This document shows positions 16,906 to 26,904 of a DNA stretch of 46,137 bases, piece by piece. Numbering within the stretch: position 1 is the first letter of the stretch; each line of letters opens with the position of its first letter. Where the stretch lies: contig JBFGNS010000012.1 of NCBI GenBank assembly GCA_041574955.1, positions 1 to 46,137 on the forward strand, read 5' to 3'. The position numbers and the translations under genes are program-made. This DNA is from CALZJC01 sp041574955. GTDB lineage: Bacteria > Acidobacteriota > Thermoanaerobaculia > Multivoradales > JAHEKO01. The notes under the pieces are model-generated. The model did no database searches, was not told the DNA's origin, and was given only the letters and a program-made list of their open reading frames with translations.

Positions 16906-17241
16906 GTGGCGTACGACGAGCAGCTGGCCGAGCGCGTGCGCGGAGCGCTGGGCGAGTTCGCCGGCCTCAGCGAGCGCAAGATGTTCGGCGGCCTGGCCTT
17001 CCTGGTAGGCGGCCACATGTGCTGCGGCGTGGTTGGCGCCGAGCTGATGGTGCGGGTCGGCGCCGAGGGCTACGAGGCGGCGCTGTCCGAGCCGTACACC
17101 CGCGAGATGGACTTCACCGGCCGGCCGCTCACCGGCTTCGTCTATGTCGGCCGCGACGGGCTGAGCTCGGACGGCGACCTGCGCGCCTGGGTCGAGCGCG
17201 GCGCGCGCTACGCCAGTTCGCTGCCGGCCAAGCGCGCCTAG
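16906..17241 (+). CDS. TfoX/Sxy N-terminal-domain protein
   Basis: A 111-residue single-domain protein with the TfoX_N pattern: an N-terminal helix (YDEQLAERVRGAL), then ERKMFGGLAFLVGGHM, a short Cys-Cys pair and a beta-strand pair ending in GFVYV. In enterobacteria full-length Sxy/TfoX activates competence genes with CRP, but stand-alone N-terminal-domain proteins like this are widespread and of unknown role. GTG 16906 starts right after the upstream stop, suggesting co-transcription. Confidence 0.85.
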   Translation: MAYDEQLAERVRGALGEFAGLSERKMFGGLAFLVGGHMCCGVVGAELMVRVGAEGYEAALSEPYTREMDFTGRPLTGFVYVGRDGLSSDGDLRAWVERGARYASSLPAKRA

Positions 17242-17255
17242 CTGGAGCAGCGGCC

Positions 17256-17819
17256 GTGTTCAGCGTCGAGATCCTGTTGCTCGGGGTGCTGGTCTTCCTG
17301 GCGCGCATGGTGGACGTCTCGCTGGGCACCCTGCGGGTGATGTTTCTGGTGCAGGGGCGCTCGGGGCTGGCGTTCCTGCTCGGCTTCTGCGAGGTGGCGG
17401 TGTGGGTGACGGTGGTCACGGCGGTGATCCAGAACGTTCGCGAGAAGCCGGTCCTGGGGGTCTTCTTCGCCCTCGGCTTCGCCACCGGCAACGTGGTCGG
17501 CATCGCCGTCGAGCGCAAGCTGGCGCTCGGCAAGCTGGTGCTCAAGGTCATCACCCGCTCGGCGGGCGAGCGGCTGGCCGACCTCCTCAGGGCGGACGGC
17601 TACCGCGTCACGACCTTCGAAGGGCGTGGCATGCGCGGTCCGGTGACCGAGCTCTACATCGTCTGCAACCGCCGGCAGGTGAGCCGGATCCTCGACGTGG
17701 TGCGGCGCGAGGACCCGGAGGCGTTCTACATCACCGAGGCCGCGCGCGAGGTCAGCGAGCCGCCGGAGCCCGATCCGGCCTCGGCCGGCGGTTGGCTGGC
17801 GGGGCTGAAGAAGAAGTGA
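17256..17819 (+). CDS. DUF2179 / UPF0316-type membrane protein
   Basis: From GTG 17256 the 187-residue protein has three membrane helices within the first 95 residues (starting EILLLGVLVFLARMVDVSLG, a family hallmark, then the FCEVAVWV and FFALGFATGNVVG helices). A cytoplasmic DUF2179 domain follows (LLRADGYRVTTFEGRGM, then LYIVCNRR and EDPEAFYIT), a fold shared with nucleotide-binding regulatory domains. The C-terminal 25 residues are Pro/Glu-rich. It fits UPF0316 proteins such as YebE-like members; function is not established. The stop overlaps the start of the next gene (GTGA). Confidence 0.85.
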   Translation: MFSVEILLLGVLVFLARMVDVSLGTLRVMFLVQGRSGLAFLLGFCEVAVWVTVVTAVIQNVREKPVLGVFFALGFATGNVVGIAVERKLALGKLVLKVITRSAGERLADLLRADGYRVTTFEGRGMRGPVTELYIVCNRRQVSRILDVVRREDPEAFYITEAAREVSEPPEPDPASAGGWLAGLKKK

Positions 17820-18313
17820 GCGGCGGCGCCAGCGCCACGGTCGCAGGGCCGGCGTTCCAGGACCTCATGCCCGACAACCACTGTTTCGGCTGCGGCCCCG
17901 GCAACGAGTCGGGCCTGCGCATCAAGAGCTACTGGTCGGGCGAGCGCGAGTCGCTCTGCCGCTACCGTCCCGAGCCCCACCAGGCGGCCGGCCCCAGGGC
18001 GTTTCTCAACGGCGGCATCATCGCCACCCTGATCGACTGTCACGCCATCTGCACCGCCGTCGCCGACGGCTACCGGCGCGCCGGGCGGGCGATCGGCGAG
18101 GGCGAGATGATCTGGTACGTCACCGGCTCGCTGACGGTGGAGTACCGGCGGCCGACGCCGATCGACCGGCCGGTGGAGGTCACCGCGCGGCTGGTCGAGA
18201 TCACCTCGCGGCGCACCCTGGTGGAATGCGAGCTGTCCTCGGACGGTGAGCTGCGTGCCGCCGCGCGGGTGGTAGCGGTGCGGGTGGACCCCGCCTGGAG
18301 GGCCGGCCGCTAG
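17816..18313 (+). CDS. Hotdog-fold thioesterase-like protein (PaaI-type)
   Basis: The 165-residue protein starts at GTG 17816, overlapping the preceding stop by four bases. The N-terminal NHCFGCGPGNESGLRIK segment, the AFLNGGIIATLIDCHAICTA helix and the TVEYRRPTPIDRPVEV strand pair are typical of PaaI-like hotdog thioesterases, which hydrolyse acyl-CoA or related thioesters in the cytoplasm. The helix has Asp/His (IDCHA) at the usual catalytic region. Substrate unknown. Confidence 0.85.
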   Translation: MSGGASATVAGPAFQDLMPDNHCFGCGPGNESGLRIKSYWSGERESLCRYRPEPHQAAGPRAFLNGGIIATLIDCHAICTAVADGYRRAGRAIGEGEMIWYVTGSLTVEYRRPTPIDRPVEVTARLVEITSRRTLVECELSSDGELRAAARVVAVRVDPAWRAGR

Positions 18314-18317
18314 AACC

Positions 18318-18656
18318 GTGTCGGACACGCTCTACTCGGCGTGCCTGTTGCTCGCGATGGTCGCCGTGACGGTGGCGTGGGCCGTCTGGCTCGGCCGCCA
18401 CTCACGGCTCGGACGGAGCCGGGAGGCGGCGTGGCGGCGGCGGCAGGGCAGGCTGGCGGGGGCGGCGGTGGCGCTGACCGCCGTCTCGCTGGCGATCCAC
18501 CTGCCGTTCGGACACCCGCCGGGCAGCGCGCGGGCGCTGCCCCCGGCGGAGTTCGTCGCCGAGCACCGCGCCATGGTCTGGGTGGCTCTCGCCGGCATCG
18601 CGGCGCTGCTCGGTGCGTGGCGCGCGTTGGGCCGGGATCGCGGCGGCACGAGCTAG
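18318..18656 (+). CDS. Small two/three-helix membrane protein
   Basis: A 112-residue protein starting at GTG 18318, four bases after the thioesterase stop. Membrane helices are visible near residues 7-25, 45-65 and 85-105, with a basic loop between the first two. No motif or family recognised. Confidence 0.55.
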   Translation: MSDTLYSACLLLAMVAVTVAWAVWLGRHSRLGRSREAAWRRRQGRLAGAAVALTAVSLAIHLPFGHPPGSARALPPAEFVAEHRAMVWVALAGIAALLGAWRALGRDRGGTS

Positions 18657-18671
18657 AATTCCCTCCGGAGG
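18654..18671 (+). promoter_or_regulatory. Putative -10 (TAGAAT) and strong ribosome-binding site
   Basis: TAGAAT at 18654-18659 overlaps the preceding stop codon, and TCCGGAGG at 18664-18671 sits four bases before ATG 18676. A -35 hexamer is not evident, so the promoter is tentative; the ribosome-binding site is firm and fixes the start. Confidence 0.4.
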
Positions 18672-18675
18672 CTGC

Positions 18676-19140
18676 ATGACGGAAGCCGCGACCCGCCGGC
18701 TCGAGGCCGAGATCGACCTGGCCGCCCGGCCGGAGCGGGTGTTCGACGCCCTGGTGACGCCGTCGGCGGTGCGCGACTGGTGGGCGGCGGCGCGGGTGGT
18801 GGTGGTGCCGCGCCGTGGCGGGGTGTGGGCGGCGGCCTGGGGCGCCGAGGAAGACGACCCGGACTACGTGACCACCGCGGTGATGAGCGAGTTCGAGCGG
18901 CCGCGACTGCTGACCCTCACCGACTACGACTACCGGGCGAAGGGCGGCCCGGCGCCGTTCGCCGGCGAGATCGTGACCCGGTTCGAGATCACCCCGGCCG
19001 ACTACGGCGCGCATCTGCGGGTCACCCAGACCGGCTTCCCGGCCGACTCCTCGGCCGACGAGTTCTACGAAGCCTGCCGCAAAGGCTGGCGGGACACCCT
19101 CGAAGGGCTGCGCCGCCACCTCGAAGGCGAAGGTCTCTGA
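18676..19140 (+). CDS. SRPBCC (AHSA1-like) domain protein
   Basis: The 154-residue protein fits the START/Bet v1-like SRPBCC fold: IDLAARPERVFDALVTPSAV at the N-terminal strand and helix, the DWWAA turn, the long middle sheet and a C-terminal helix (EACRKGWRDTLEGLRRHLEG). Family members bind hydrophobic ligands in a deep cavity or regulate Hsp90-type ATPases. No ligand can be inferred. Convergent with the cobalamin-binding gene, 12 bases away. Confidence 0.85.
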   Translation: MTEAATRRLEAEIDLAARPERVFDALVTPSAVRDWWAAARVVVVPRRGGVWAAAWGAEEDDPDYVTTAVMSEFERPRLLTLTDYDYRAKGGPAPFAGEIVTRFEITPADYGAHLRVTQTGFPADSSADEFYEACRKGWRDTLEGLRRHLEGEGL

Positions 19141-19152
19141 CCGCCGGACCGC

Positions 19153-20034
19153 TCAGCCTGTGGCCGGCGGGTGGAACAGCTCGGCCAGCCGCTCGACACC
19201 GTCGACCAGCCGCGGCCCAGGGCGGCTGAACAGGCCGTTGGCGTCGACCGCCGCCACCCGGCCGGCGGCGACCGCCGGCAGCCGGCGCCAGGCGGGCAGG
19301 CCGGCGATCGCCTCGAGCTGGCTGGCGGCCCCGGTGGCGTCGAAGCCGCACGGCATGGCCACGATCCAATCGGGCGCGGCCTCCGCCAGCTCGTCCCAGC
19401 CGCGGCGCACCGAAGGACCACCGGCCTCGCCGAACAGGTCGCGGCCGCCGGCGGCGTCGATCATCTCCGGCACCCAGTGGCCGGCGGTGAACGGCGGGTC
19501 GAGCCACTCGAGCGCCGCCACCCCCGGCCGCGGCCGGTGGGCCACCCGGGCGCGCACCCCGGCCAGACGCTCGCCGAGCTCCGCCACCAGCAGCTCGGCC
19601 TGCCGGCGCCGGCCGATCCGCCGGCCGACCCGCTCGATGTCGGCCAGCACGTCCGCCAGCCGACGGGGGTCGAGTGACAGCAGCTCCGGGCAGCGCTCGA
19701 GCGGCGCCACCGCGCCGTCCACCTGGGCGGTGGAGACCGCGCATACCGGGCACAGCTCCTGGGTCAGGATGAGGTCGGGCTCGAGCGCCGCGATGCGCTC
19801 TTCATCCAGGGTGTAGAGGCTGTCGCCCGAGCCCACCTGGGCGGCCACCGCGGCATCCACCTCGGCCGGCGCCAGGTCGGGCGCCAGCGCGCTGCCGGTG
19901 AGCTGCGGCAGCCGGCGCGCGGCGGGCGGGAAGTCGCACTCGTGGCTCACTCCCACCAGCACGTCGCCGGCACCGAGCGCGAACACGATCTCGGTGGCGT
20001 TGGGCACCAGGGAGACGATGCGCACGGCGCGCAC
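19153..20034 (-). CDS. Cobalamin-binding (BtuF-like) periplasmic-binding-fold protein
   Basis: The 293-residue protein has the two-lobed helical-backbone binding fold: RIVSLVPNATEIVFALGAGD at the start, LTQELCPVCA in the first lobe and a second lobe with EWLDPPFTAGHWVPEMIDAAGG. This matches BtuF-like vitamin B12-binding proteins. No signal peptide is present at the ATG at 20034, so this version may stay in the cytoplasm, as some stand-alone relatives do. No permease or ATPase gene adjoins it, which weakens a transport role. Confidence 0.82.
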   Translation of the reverse strand: MRAVRIVSLVPNATEIVFALGAGDVLVGVSHECDFPPAARRLPQLTGSALAPDLAPAEVDAAVAAQVGSGDSLYTLDEERIAALEPDLILTQELCPVCAVSTAQVDGAVAPLERCPELLSLDPRRLADVLADIERVGRRIGRRRQAELLVAELGERLAGVRARVAHRPRPGVAALEWLDPPFTAGHWVPEMIDAAGGRDLFGEAGGPSVRRGWDELAEAAPDWIVAMPCGFDATGAASQLEAIAGLPAWRRLPAVAAGRVAAVDANGLFSRPGPRLVDGVERLAELFHPPATG

Positions 20035-20079
20035 TCTACCGCGCCCTCGACCGCGTCCTTTTCGACCCGCCCCCGGTGC

Positions 20080-20085
20080 TACAGT
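20080..20085 (+). promoter_or_regulatory. Putative -10 element (TACAGT)
   Basis: TACAGT lies ahead of a C-rich leader before GTG 20148. The upstream stretch contains TTTTCGACC but no proper -35 at 17 bases. Confidence 0.3.
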
Positions 20086-20147
20086 CCCCCAAGGCCCAAG
20101 CCCCCTCCAGCCCTCCAGCCCCCAAGCCCCAAAGCCCCGAGCCCCCC
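20086..20147 (-). other. C-tract leader; G-quadruplex candidate on the minus strand
   Basis: The + strand is nearly purine-free, with about nine runs of three to six C separated by short AAG, TCCAG, AAAG and GAG spacers. The minus strand therefore has at least four G-runs of four or more in close succession, enough for a stable quadruplex in the DNA. It sits between a possible -10 and the start codon of the DUF255 gene. Confidence 0.6.
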
Positions 20148-22412
<2,265 letters not shown>

Positions 22413-22489
22413 GGCCGGGGCGGCCGGCCGGCGTTCGCGGCCGCGCGACCCAGCCCGTGGAGATGGGCTCCCGCCGCCGCCGCTTCCAC

Positions 22490-22495
22490 TATACT
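22490..22495 (+). promoter_or_regulatory. Putative -10 element (TATACT)
   Basis: TATACT ends 12 bases before ATG 22508; transcription would start near 22502. No matching -35 hexamer is visible. Confidence 0.4.
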
Positions 22496-22507
22496 GGTGG
22501 GCCGGAG

Positions 22508-23863
22508 ATGGGCACAGCTAACCTCAGTCTCGCTAAGGGTTTCCGCCGCCGCGTCGTGCTCGCCGCGCTGCTGGCCGGCGTCACCTGCCTGGCCGTCGCG
22601 CAGAGCGACCCGCAGCCGCGCGTGGTGCGCATCCAGGTCGACGCCATCATCCATCCGGTGACCGCCGAGTTCATCATCGAATCGCTGGCCGAGGCCGACC
22701 GTCTGGGTGCCGACCTGTTCGTGGTCGAGCTGTCGACGCCCGGCGGGCTGATGACCTCGACACGCGAGATCGTCACCGCCATCCTGGGCGCAGAGACGCC
22801 GGTGGCGGTGTACGTCTCGCCGAGCGGCGTGCACGCCGCGTCGGCCGGCTTCTTCATCCTGATGGCCGGCGAGATCGCCGCCATGGCGCCGGGGACCAAC
22901 ACCGGCGCTGCGCACCCGGTGGGCGGCCAGGGCGAGGAGATCGAGGGCGATCTCGGCGAGAAAGTGGAGCAGGACGCCGCGGCCCAGATCCGCTCGCTGG
23001 CGGCGCGCAACGGGCGCAACGCCGAGCTCGCCGAGGCGGCGGTGCTCGAGAGCCGGTCGTTCACCGCCGAGGAGGCGCTCGACAACGGGCTGATCGACCT
23101 GGTGGCCGGCGACCTCGACGAGCTGCTGGCGGCGATCGACGGCCGCAACCTGGCGGCCGAGGGCGCGGAGGAGCGGCCGCTGCGCGTCGCCGGCGCCGAG
23201 ATCCGTAGCCTCGAGATGACCGCCGTCCAGCGCTTCCTGTCGGCCATCGCCCATCCCAACATCGCCTACATCCTGATGACCCTCGGCGGGCTCGGCCTCT
23301 ACTTCGAGCTTTCCAACCCCGGCGCCATCCTGCCGGGGGTGGTCGGCGGCATCTGCTTGATCCTGGCGTTCTTCGCGCTCTCGGTGCTGCCGGTCAACTA
23401 CGCCGGCATCGCGCTGATCGCGCTGGCGCTGGTGTTCTTTGTCGCCGAGATCAAGGTCACCAGCTACGGCCTGCTCACCGTCGCGGGCCTGGTATCGCTG
23501 GTGCTGGGCTCGACCATGCTGTTCAAGAGCGCCGACCCGGCGATCCGCGTCAGCAAAGAGGTCATCGCCAGCGTGACGTTGTTCGCCGGCGTGGTGGTGG
23601 CGATCCTGCTGCTGCTGGTGGTGCGCGTCCACCGCTCGCGGGTGACCACCGGCGCCGAGGGCCTGGTGAGCAAGCACGCCACCGCGCGCACCGCTCTCGA
23701 CCCGGCCGGCAAGGTGTTCGTCTGGGGTGAGATCTGGAACGCGGTGGCAGAGCGACCGGTGGCCGCCGGCGCGACGGTCGAGGTGACCGCGGTGGATGGC
23801 ATGACGCTCAAGGTGCGCCCGCTGGCCGAGAGCGCAACCGAATCGGGGAGGGAGTCCGCATGA
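22508..23863 (+). CDS. NfeD-family membrane-bound ClpP-class serine protease
   Basis: The 451-residue protein has an N-terminal signal-like helix, a ClpP/crotonase-like protease domain (about 40-245) with the STPGGLMTSTREI oxyanion region and Ser in SAGFFILMAG as candidate nucleophile. Three to five membrane helices follow (about 250-375), and a C-terminal OB-fold NfeD domain (about 380-440). Long NfeD proteins partner with slipin-type stomatins, and some cleave stomatin in archaea. It overlaps the slipin gene by four bases (ATGA), so the pair is coupled. ATG 22508 has GGAG just upstream. Confidence 0.9.
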   Translation: MGTANLSLAKGFRRRVVLAALLAGVTCLAVAQSDPQPRVVRIQVDAIIHPVTAEFIIESLAEADRLGADLFVVELSTPGGLMTSTREIVTAILGAETPVAVYVSPSGVHAASAGFFILMAGEIAAMAPGTNTGAAHPVGGQGEEIEGDLGEKVEQDAAAQIRSLAARNGRNAELAEAAVLESRSFTAEEALDNGLIDLVAGDLDELLAAIDGRNLAAEGAEERPLRVAGAEIRSLEMTAVQRFLSAIAHPNIAYILMTLGGLGLYFELSNPGAILPGVVGGICLILAFFALSVLPVNYAGIALIALALVFFVAEIKVTSYGLLTVAGLVSLVLGSTMLFKSADPAIRVSKEVIASVTLFAGVVVAILLLLVVRVHRSRVTTGAEGLVSKHATARTALDPAGKVFVWGEIWNAVAERPVAAGATVEVTAVDGMTLKVRPLAESATESGRESA

Positions 23864-24624
23864 GTCTCTACGGCATAGGCATCGTCGCCGTCCTGGCGCT
23901 GTTTCTGTTCAGCCGCTGGGTCAACATCCTGAACGAGTACGAGCGGGCGGTCGTCTTCCGCCTCGGGCGCATCCTCAGCCAGCCGAAGGGCCCGGGTCTG
24001 GTTCTGATCTTGTGGCCGATCGATCGCATGGTGAAGGTGTCGCTGCGCACGATCGTGCACGACGTACCTTCGCAGGACGTCATCACCCGCGACAACGTCT
24101 CGGTCAAGGTCAACGCGGTGGTCTACTTCCGGGTCGTCGATCCGATCAAGGCGGTGGTCGAGGTCGAGAACTACCTGTTCGCCACCAGCCAGATGGCGCA
24201 GACGACCCTGCGCTCGGTGCTCGGCCAGGCCGAGCTCGACGAGCTGCTGTCGGAGCGCGAGAAGCTCAACGACGAGCTGCAGTCGATCATCGACGCCCAC
24301 ACCGACCCGTGGGGCGTCAAGGTGTCGTCGGTCGAGGTCAAGCACGTCGACCTGCCGCAGGAGATGCAGCGCGCGATGGCGAAGCAGGCCGAAGCCGAGC
24401 GCGAGAAGCGGGCCAAGATCATCCACGCCGAGGGTGAGAAGCAGGCCGCTCGCTCCCTCACCGACGCCGCGGAGACGATCAGCACCAACCCGACGGCGCT
24501 GCAGCTGCGCTACCTCCAGACGCTCTCCGAGATCTCGGTCGAGCACAACTCCACCATCCTCTTCCCGATCCCGCTCGAGCTGCTCGAGGCGTTCAGGCAG
24601 GGGTTCAAGAGGAATCCGGATTGA
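23860..24624 (+). CDS. Slipin (SPFH/stomatin-like membrane protein)
   Basis: The 254-residue protein has one N-terminal membrane segment (about 4-22), an SPFH/band-7 domain (NEYERAVVFRLGR, then GPGLVLILWPID, DVITRDNVSVKVNAVVYFRV) and a C-terminal coiled coil (QAEAEREKRAKIIHAEGEK). Bacterial slipins oligomerise on membranes and organise lipid domains; the partner is the NfeD protease encoded immediately upstream. Its TGA overlaps the TTG start of the next gene. Confidence 0.92.
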   Translation: MSLYGIGIVAVLALFLFSRWVNILNEYERAVVFRLGRILSQPKGPGLVLILWPIDRMVKVSLRTIVHDVPSQDVITRDNVSVKVNAVVYFRVVDPIKAVVEVENYLFATSQMAQTTLRSVLGQAELDELLSEREKLNDELQSIIDAHTDPWGVKVSSVEVKHVDLPQEMQRAMAKQAEAEREKRAKIIHAEGEKQAARSLTDAAETISTNPTALQLRYLQTLSEISVEHNSTILFPIPLELLEAFRQGFKRNPD

Positions 24625-25256
24625 GTTCGGATCAGGACGCCAGCTACTACGAGATAGCCCTCACCAACCGGCAGGTCCTGACGATCTTCATCGTCCTGCT
24701 GACCTGTCTGGTGGCGGCGTTCCTGTCCGGCGTCTGGATCGGGCGCGGCGGCGGTGGCGAGGTGCAGGCCGCGCTCGAGGAGCCGCTGGCCGAGGCCGAC
24801 GACGCCTCCCAGCTCGCCGAGCTCAACTTCTTCTCGGATGCGCCGCCGCTCGACGGCGCCGTGCGGCCCGGCAGCGCCCCGCGGCGGCCGGACCCCACTC
24901 AGAGCCAGCCCAGCGAGCCGGTCCCAGCCACCGGTCCACCGGCCTCGACCCCGCCGCCGGCCGCCGACCGGCCGCCGGCCGAGCCGGCTGCCGAGCCCCC
25001 GGCGCCGTCGACCCCCGGCGGCCCGGTGATCCAGGTCTTCTCGACCGCCGACGCCGCCCAGGCGCGGCGGCTGGTGCAGCGGCTGGGGGCGGGCGGCTAC
25101 CCGGTCTACCTGCTCGAAGAGAGCCTCCAGGGGCAGAAGATGTTCCGCGTGCGGGTCGGCCCCTACCGCGAGGAGAGCGAGGCGCGGCAGGTCGCCGAAG
25201 AGCTGCGGCGGCAGTTCCGGCTCGACACCTGGATCACCTCGCAGCAGCCCGGCTAG
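24621..25256 (+). CDS. Membrane-anchored SPOR-domain protein
   Basis: The 211-residue protein begins at TTG 24621, overlapping the slipin stop. An N-terminal cytoplasmic stub is followed by one membrane helix (about 15-35), a Pro/Ala-rich linker, and a C-terminal SPOR domain (about 135-205) with GPYREESEARQVAEELRR. SPOR domains bind denuded peptidoglycan strands at the septum, so it may act at division sites. Translational coupling to slipin is likely. No GxxG-type enzyme motif is present. Confidence 0.85.
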   Translation: MSSDQDASYYEIALTNRQVLTIFIVLLTCLVAAFLSGVWIGRGGGGEVQAALEEPLAEADDASQLAELNFFSDAPPLDGAVRPGSAPRRPDPTQSQPSEPVPATGPPASTPPPAADRPPAEPAAEPPAPSTPGGPVIQVFSTADAAQARRLVQRLGAGGYPVYLLEESLQGQKMFRVRVGPYREESEARQVAEELRRQFRLDTWITSQQPG

Positions 25257-25356
25257 GCCGGCCGGCGCTCCGCCGACGGTGGCCATCCCCAACCCACGCC
25301 GCCCAGGGCGCTGTGCCGGGCGCCGGCTAGCCGCCGCGGCCGGCTGAGCGCGCGAC

Positions 25357-26832
25357 GTGCGGCGCACCGCTCCCTGGTTGGTGGCGCTCGGTGGCGGTAT
25401 CGCCTGGGCGCTCTGCTTCGGGCGGCAGGGCTACCTGGTGGCGCCCTGGCTGGCGCTGGTGCCGCTCGTGCTGCTGCTCGACCACCGGGCCGCCGGCCGG
25501 CTGGGGTGGCTGCACGGCGTGGTCACCTGGTTGGTGGCGGTGCACTGGATCCGTGCCACGCTCGAGACCTACGGCCACCTGGCGCCGTGGCTGGCGGCGG
25601 CGTCGCTGCTGCTGCTCTGCCTCTATCTGGGGGCGTTTCACGGTCTGTTCGCGCTGCTCGGGCGGCGGTTGTGGCGGCGCGGCGGCTGGCCGGCGCTGGC
25701 CGGGCTGCCGGCGCTGTGGGTGGCGCTCGAGCTGGTGCGCGCCCACCTGTTCTCGGGCTTCCCCTGGAATCCGGCGGCGCACGCTTGGGTCGAGGTGGCC
25801 GGCGCGCTGCCGCTGGCGGGCTGGATGGGAGCGTACGGCGTCTCGCTGCTGGTGGTGGCGGCCAACGTCGGGCTGGCCGCGGCGCTGACGCGCGGCCGGC
25901 GGGTGGCGGGCGCCGCGGTCGTGCTGGCCTGCCTGCTGGCGCTGGCAGTGGCGGCGCGCTGGGCGGCGGCGGACGACCGACGGCCCGCCGGCGGTGGGCT
26001 GCCGGTGCGGCTGCTGCAGCCGAACTCGTCCAACCTGGTGAGCTGGGATCCGGTACAGGTGGCCGAGAACTACCGCACCATCTTCGAGCAGTCGCATGCC
26101 GCCTGCGACGAGGCCGGCGCGCTGCTGATCTGGCCGGAGAGCGCCGCCTGGCCGTACAGCTTCGAGCGCGACGCGGAGTACCGCCGGGACCTCGAGCGGC
26201 TGGTGGCGTCGGGCTGCCCGGTGCTGCTCAACTCGACCGACGAGCGGCCGCAAGGGTTCTTCAACTCGCTGCTGCTGGTCGAGGCGTCGGGAGTGGCCGG
26301 CCGCTACGACAAGCGGCACCTGGTGCCGTTCGGCGAGTACGTGCCGCTGGCGCGCGTCTTCGCCTTCCTGCAGCGCATCGCGCGCTCCGCCGGCGACTAC
26401 GTGCCGGGCAGCGAGCCGGCGGTGCTCGGCTGGAGGGGGGAGGCGCTGGGCCCGGCGATCTGCTTCGAGGTGATCTTCCCGGCCGAGGTGGCGGAAACGG
26501 TGCGTGCCGGCGCCACCCTGTTGGTGACGGTGACCAACGACGCCTGGTACGGCGATACCAGCGCCCCCTGGCAGCACCTGACGGCGGCGCGCTTCCGGGC
26601 CGCCGAGAGCCGGCGCACCGTGCTGCGCGCGGCGATCACCGGGGTGTCGGCGGTGATCGGCCCCGACGGCGCCCTCGACGCGACGCTCGGCGTCGGCGAG
26701 CGGGGCGTGCTGCGCACGCGGGTGGCCGGCCGGAGTGAGCTGACGCCGCACAGCCGCCACCCGTGGCTCGCACCGCTCGGCTGCGCCGCGGTCGCCGCGC
26801 TGGGGCTCGCCGGCACCCGGCGGCGCGGCTGA
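25357..26832 (+). CDS. lnt: Apolipoprotein N-acyltransferase
   Basis: The 491-residue inner-membrane protein has about seven to eight membrane helices in the first 205 residues, then a nitrilase-fold domain (about 210-465). The catalytic triad is visible: Glu in IWPESA, Lys in YDKRHLVPFGEYVP and Cys in AICFEVIFP. It adds the third acyl chain to outer-membrane lipoproteins, which fits the several lipobox proteins encoded nearby and supports a Gram-negative envelope. GTG 25357 gives a normal family start. The 100-base gap upstream has no obvious signal. Confidence 0.93.
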   Translation: MRRTAPWLVALGGGIAWALCFGRQGYLVAPWLALVPLVLLLDHRAAGRLGWLHGVVTWLVAVHWIRATLETYGHLAPWLAAASLLLLCLYLGAFHGLFALLGRRLWRRGGWPALAGLPALWVALELVRAHLFSGFPWNPAAHAWVEVAGALPLAGWMGAYGVSLLVVAANVGLAAALTRGRRVAGAAVVLACLLALAVAARWAAADDRRPAGGGLPVRLLQPNSSNLVSWDPVQVAENYRTIFEQSHAACDEAGALLIWPESAAWPYSFERDAEYRRDLERLVASGCPVLLNSTDERPQGFFNSLLLVEASGVAGRYDKRHLVPFGEYVPLARVFAFLQRIARSAGDYVPGSEPAVLGWRGEALGPAICFEVIFPAEVAETVRAGATLLVTVTNDAWYGDTSAPWQHLTAARFRAAESRRTVLRAAITGVSAVIGPDGALDATLGVGERGVLRTRVAGRSELTPHSRHPWLAPLGCAAVAALGLAGTRRRG

Positions 26833-26872
26833 GACCGCCTGCCGGACGGGTCGGCCGGCGCGGCGGCTTTGC

Positions 26873-26878
26873 TATATT
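26873..26878 (+). promoter_or_regulatory. Putative -10 element of prfB (TATATT)
   Basis: TATATT lies 26 bases before ATG 26905. No matching -35 was seen. GGAGG at 26893-26897 is the ribosome-binding site. Confidence 0.45.
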
Positions 26879-26904
26879 CGGCCTCGCCCCGCGGAGGCGC
26901 CGTG

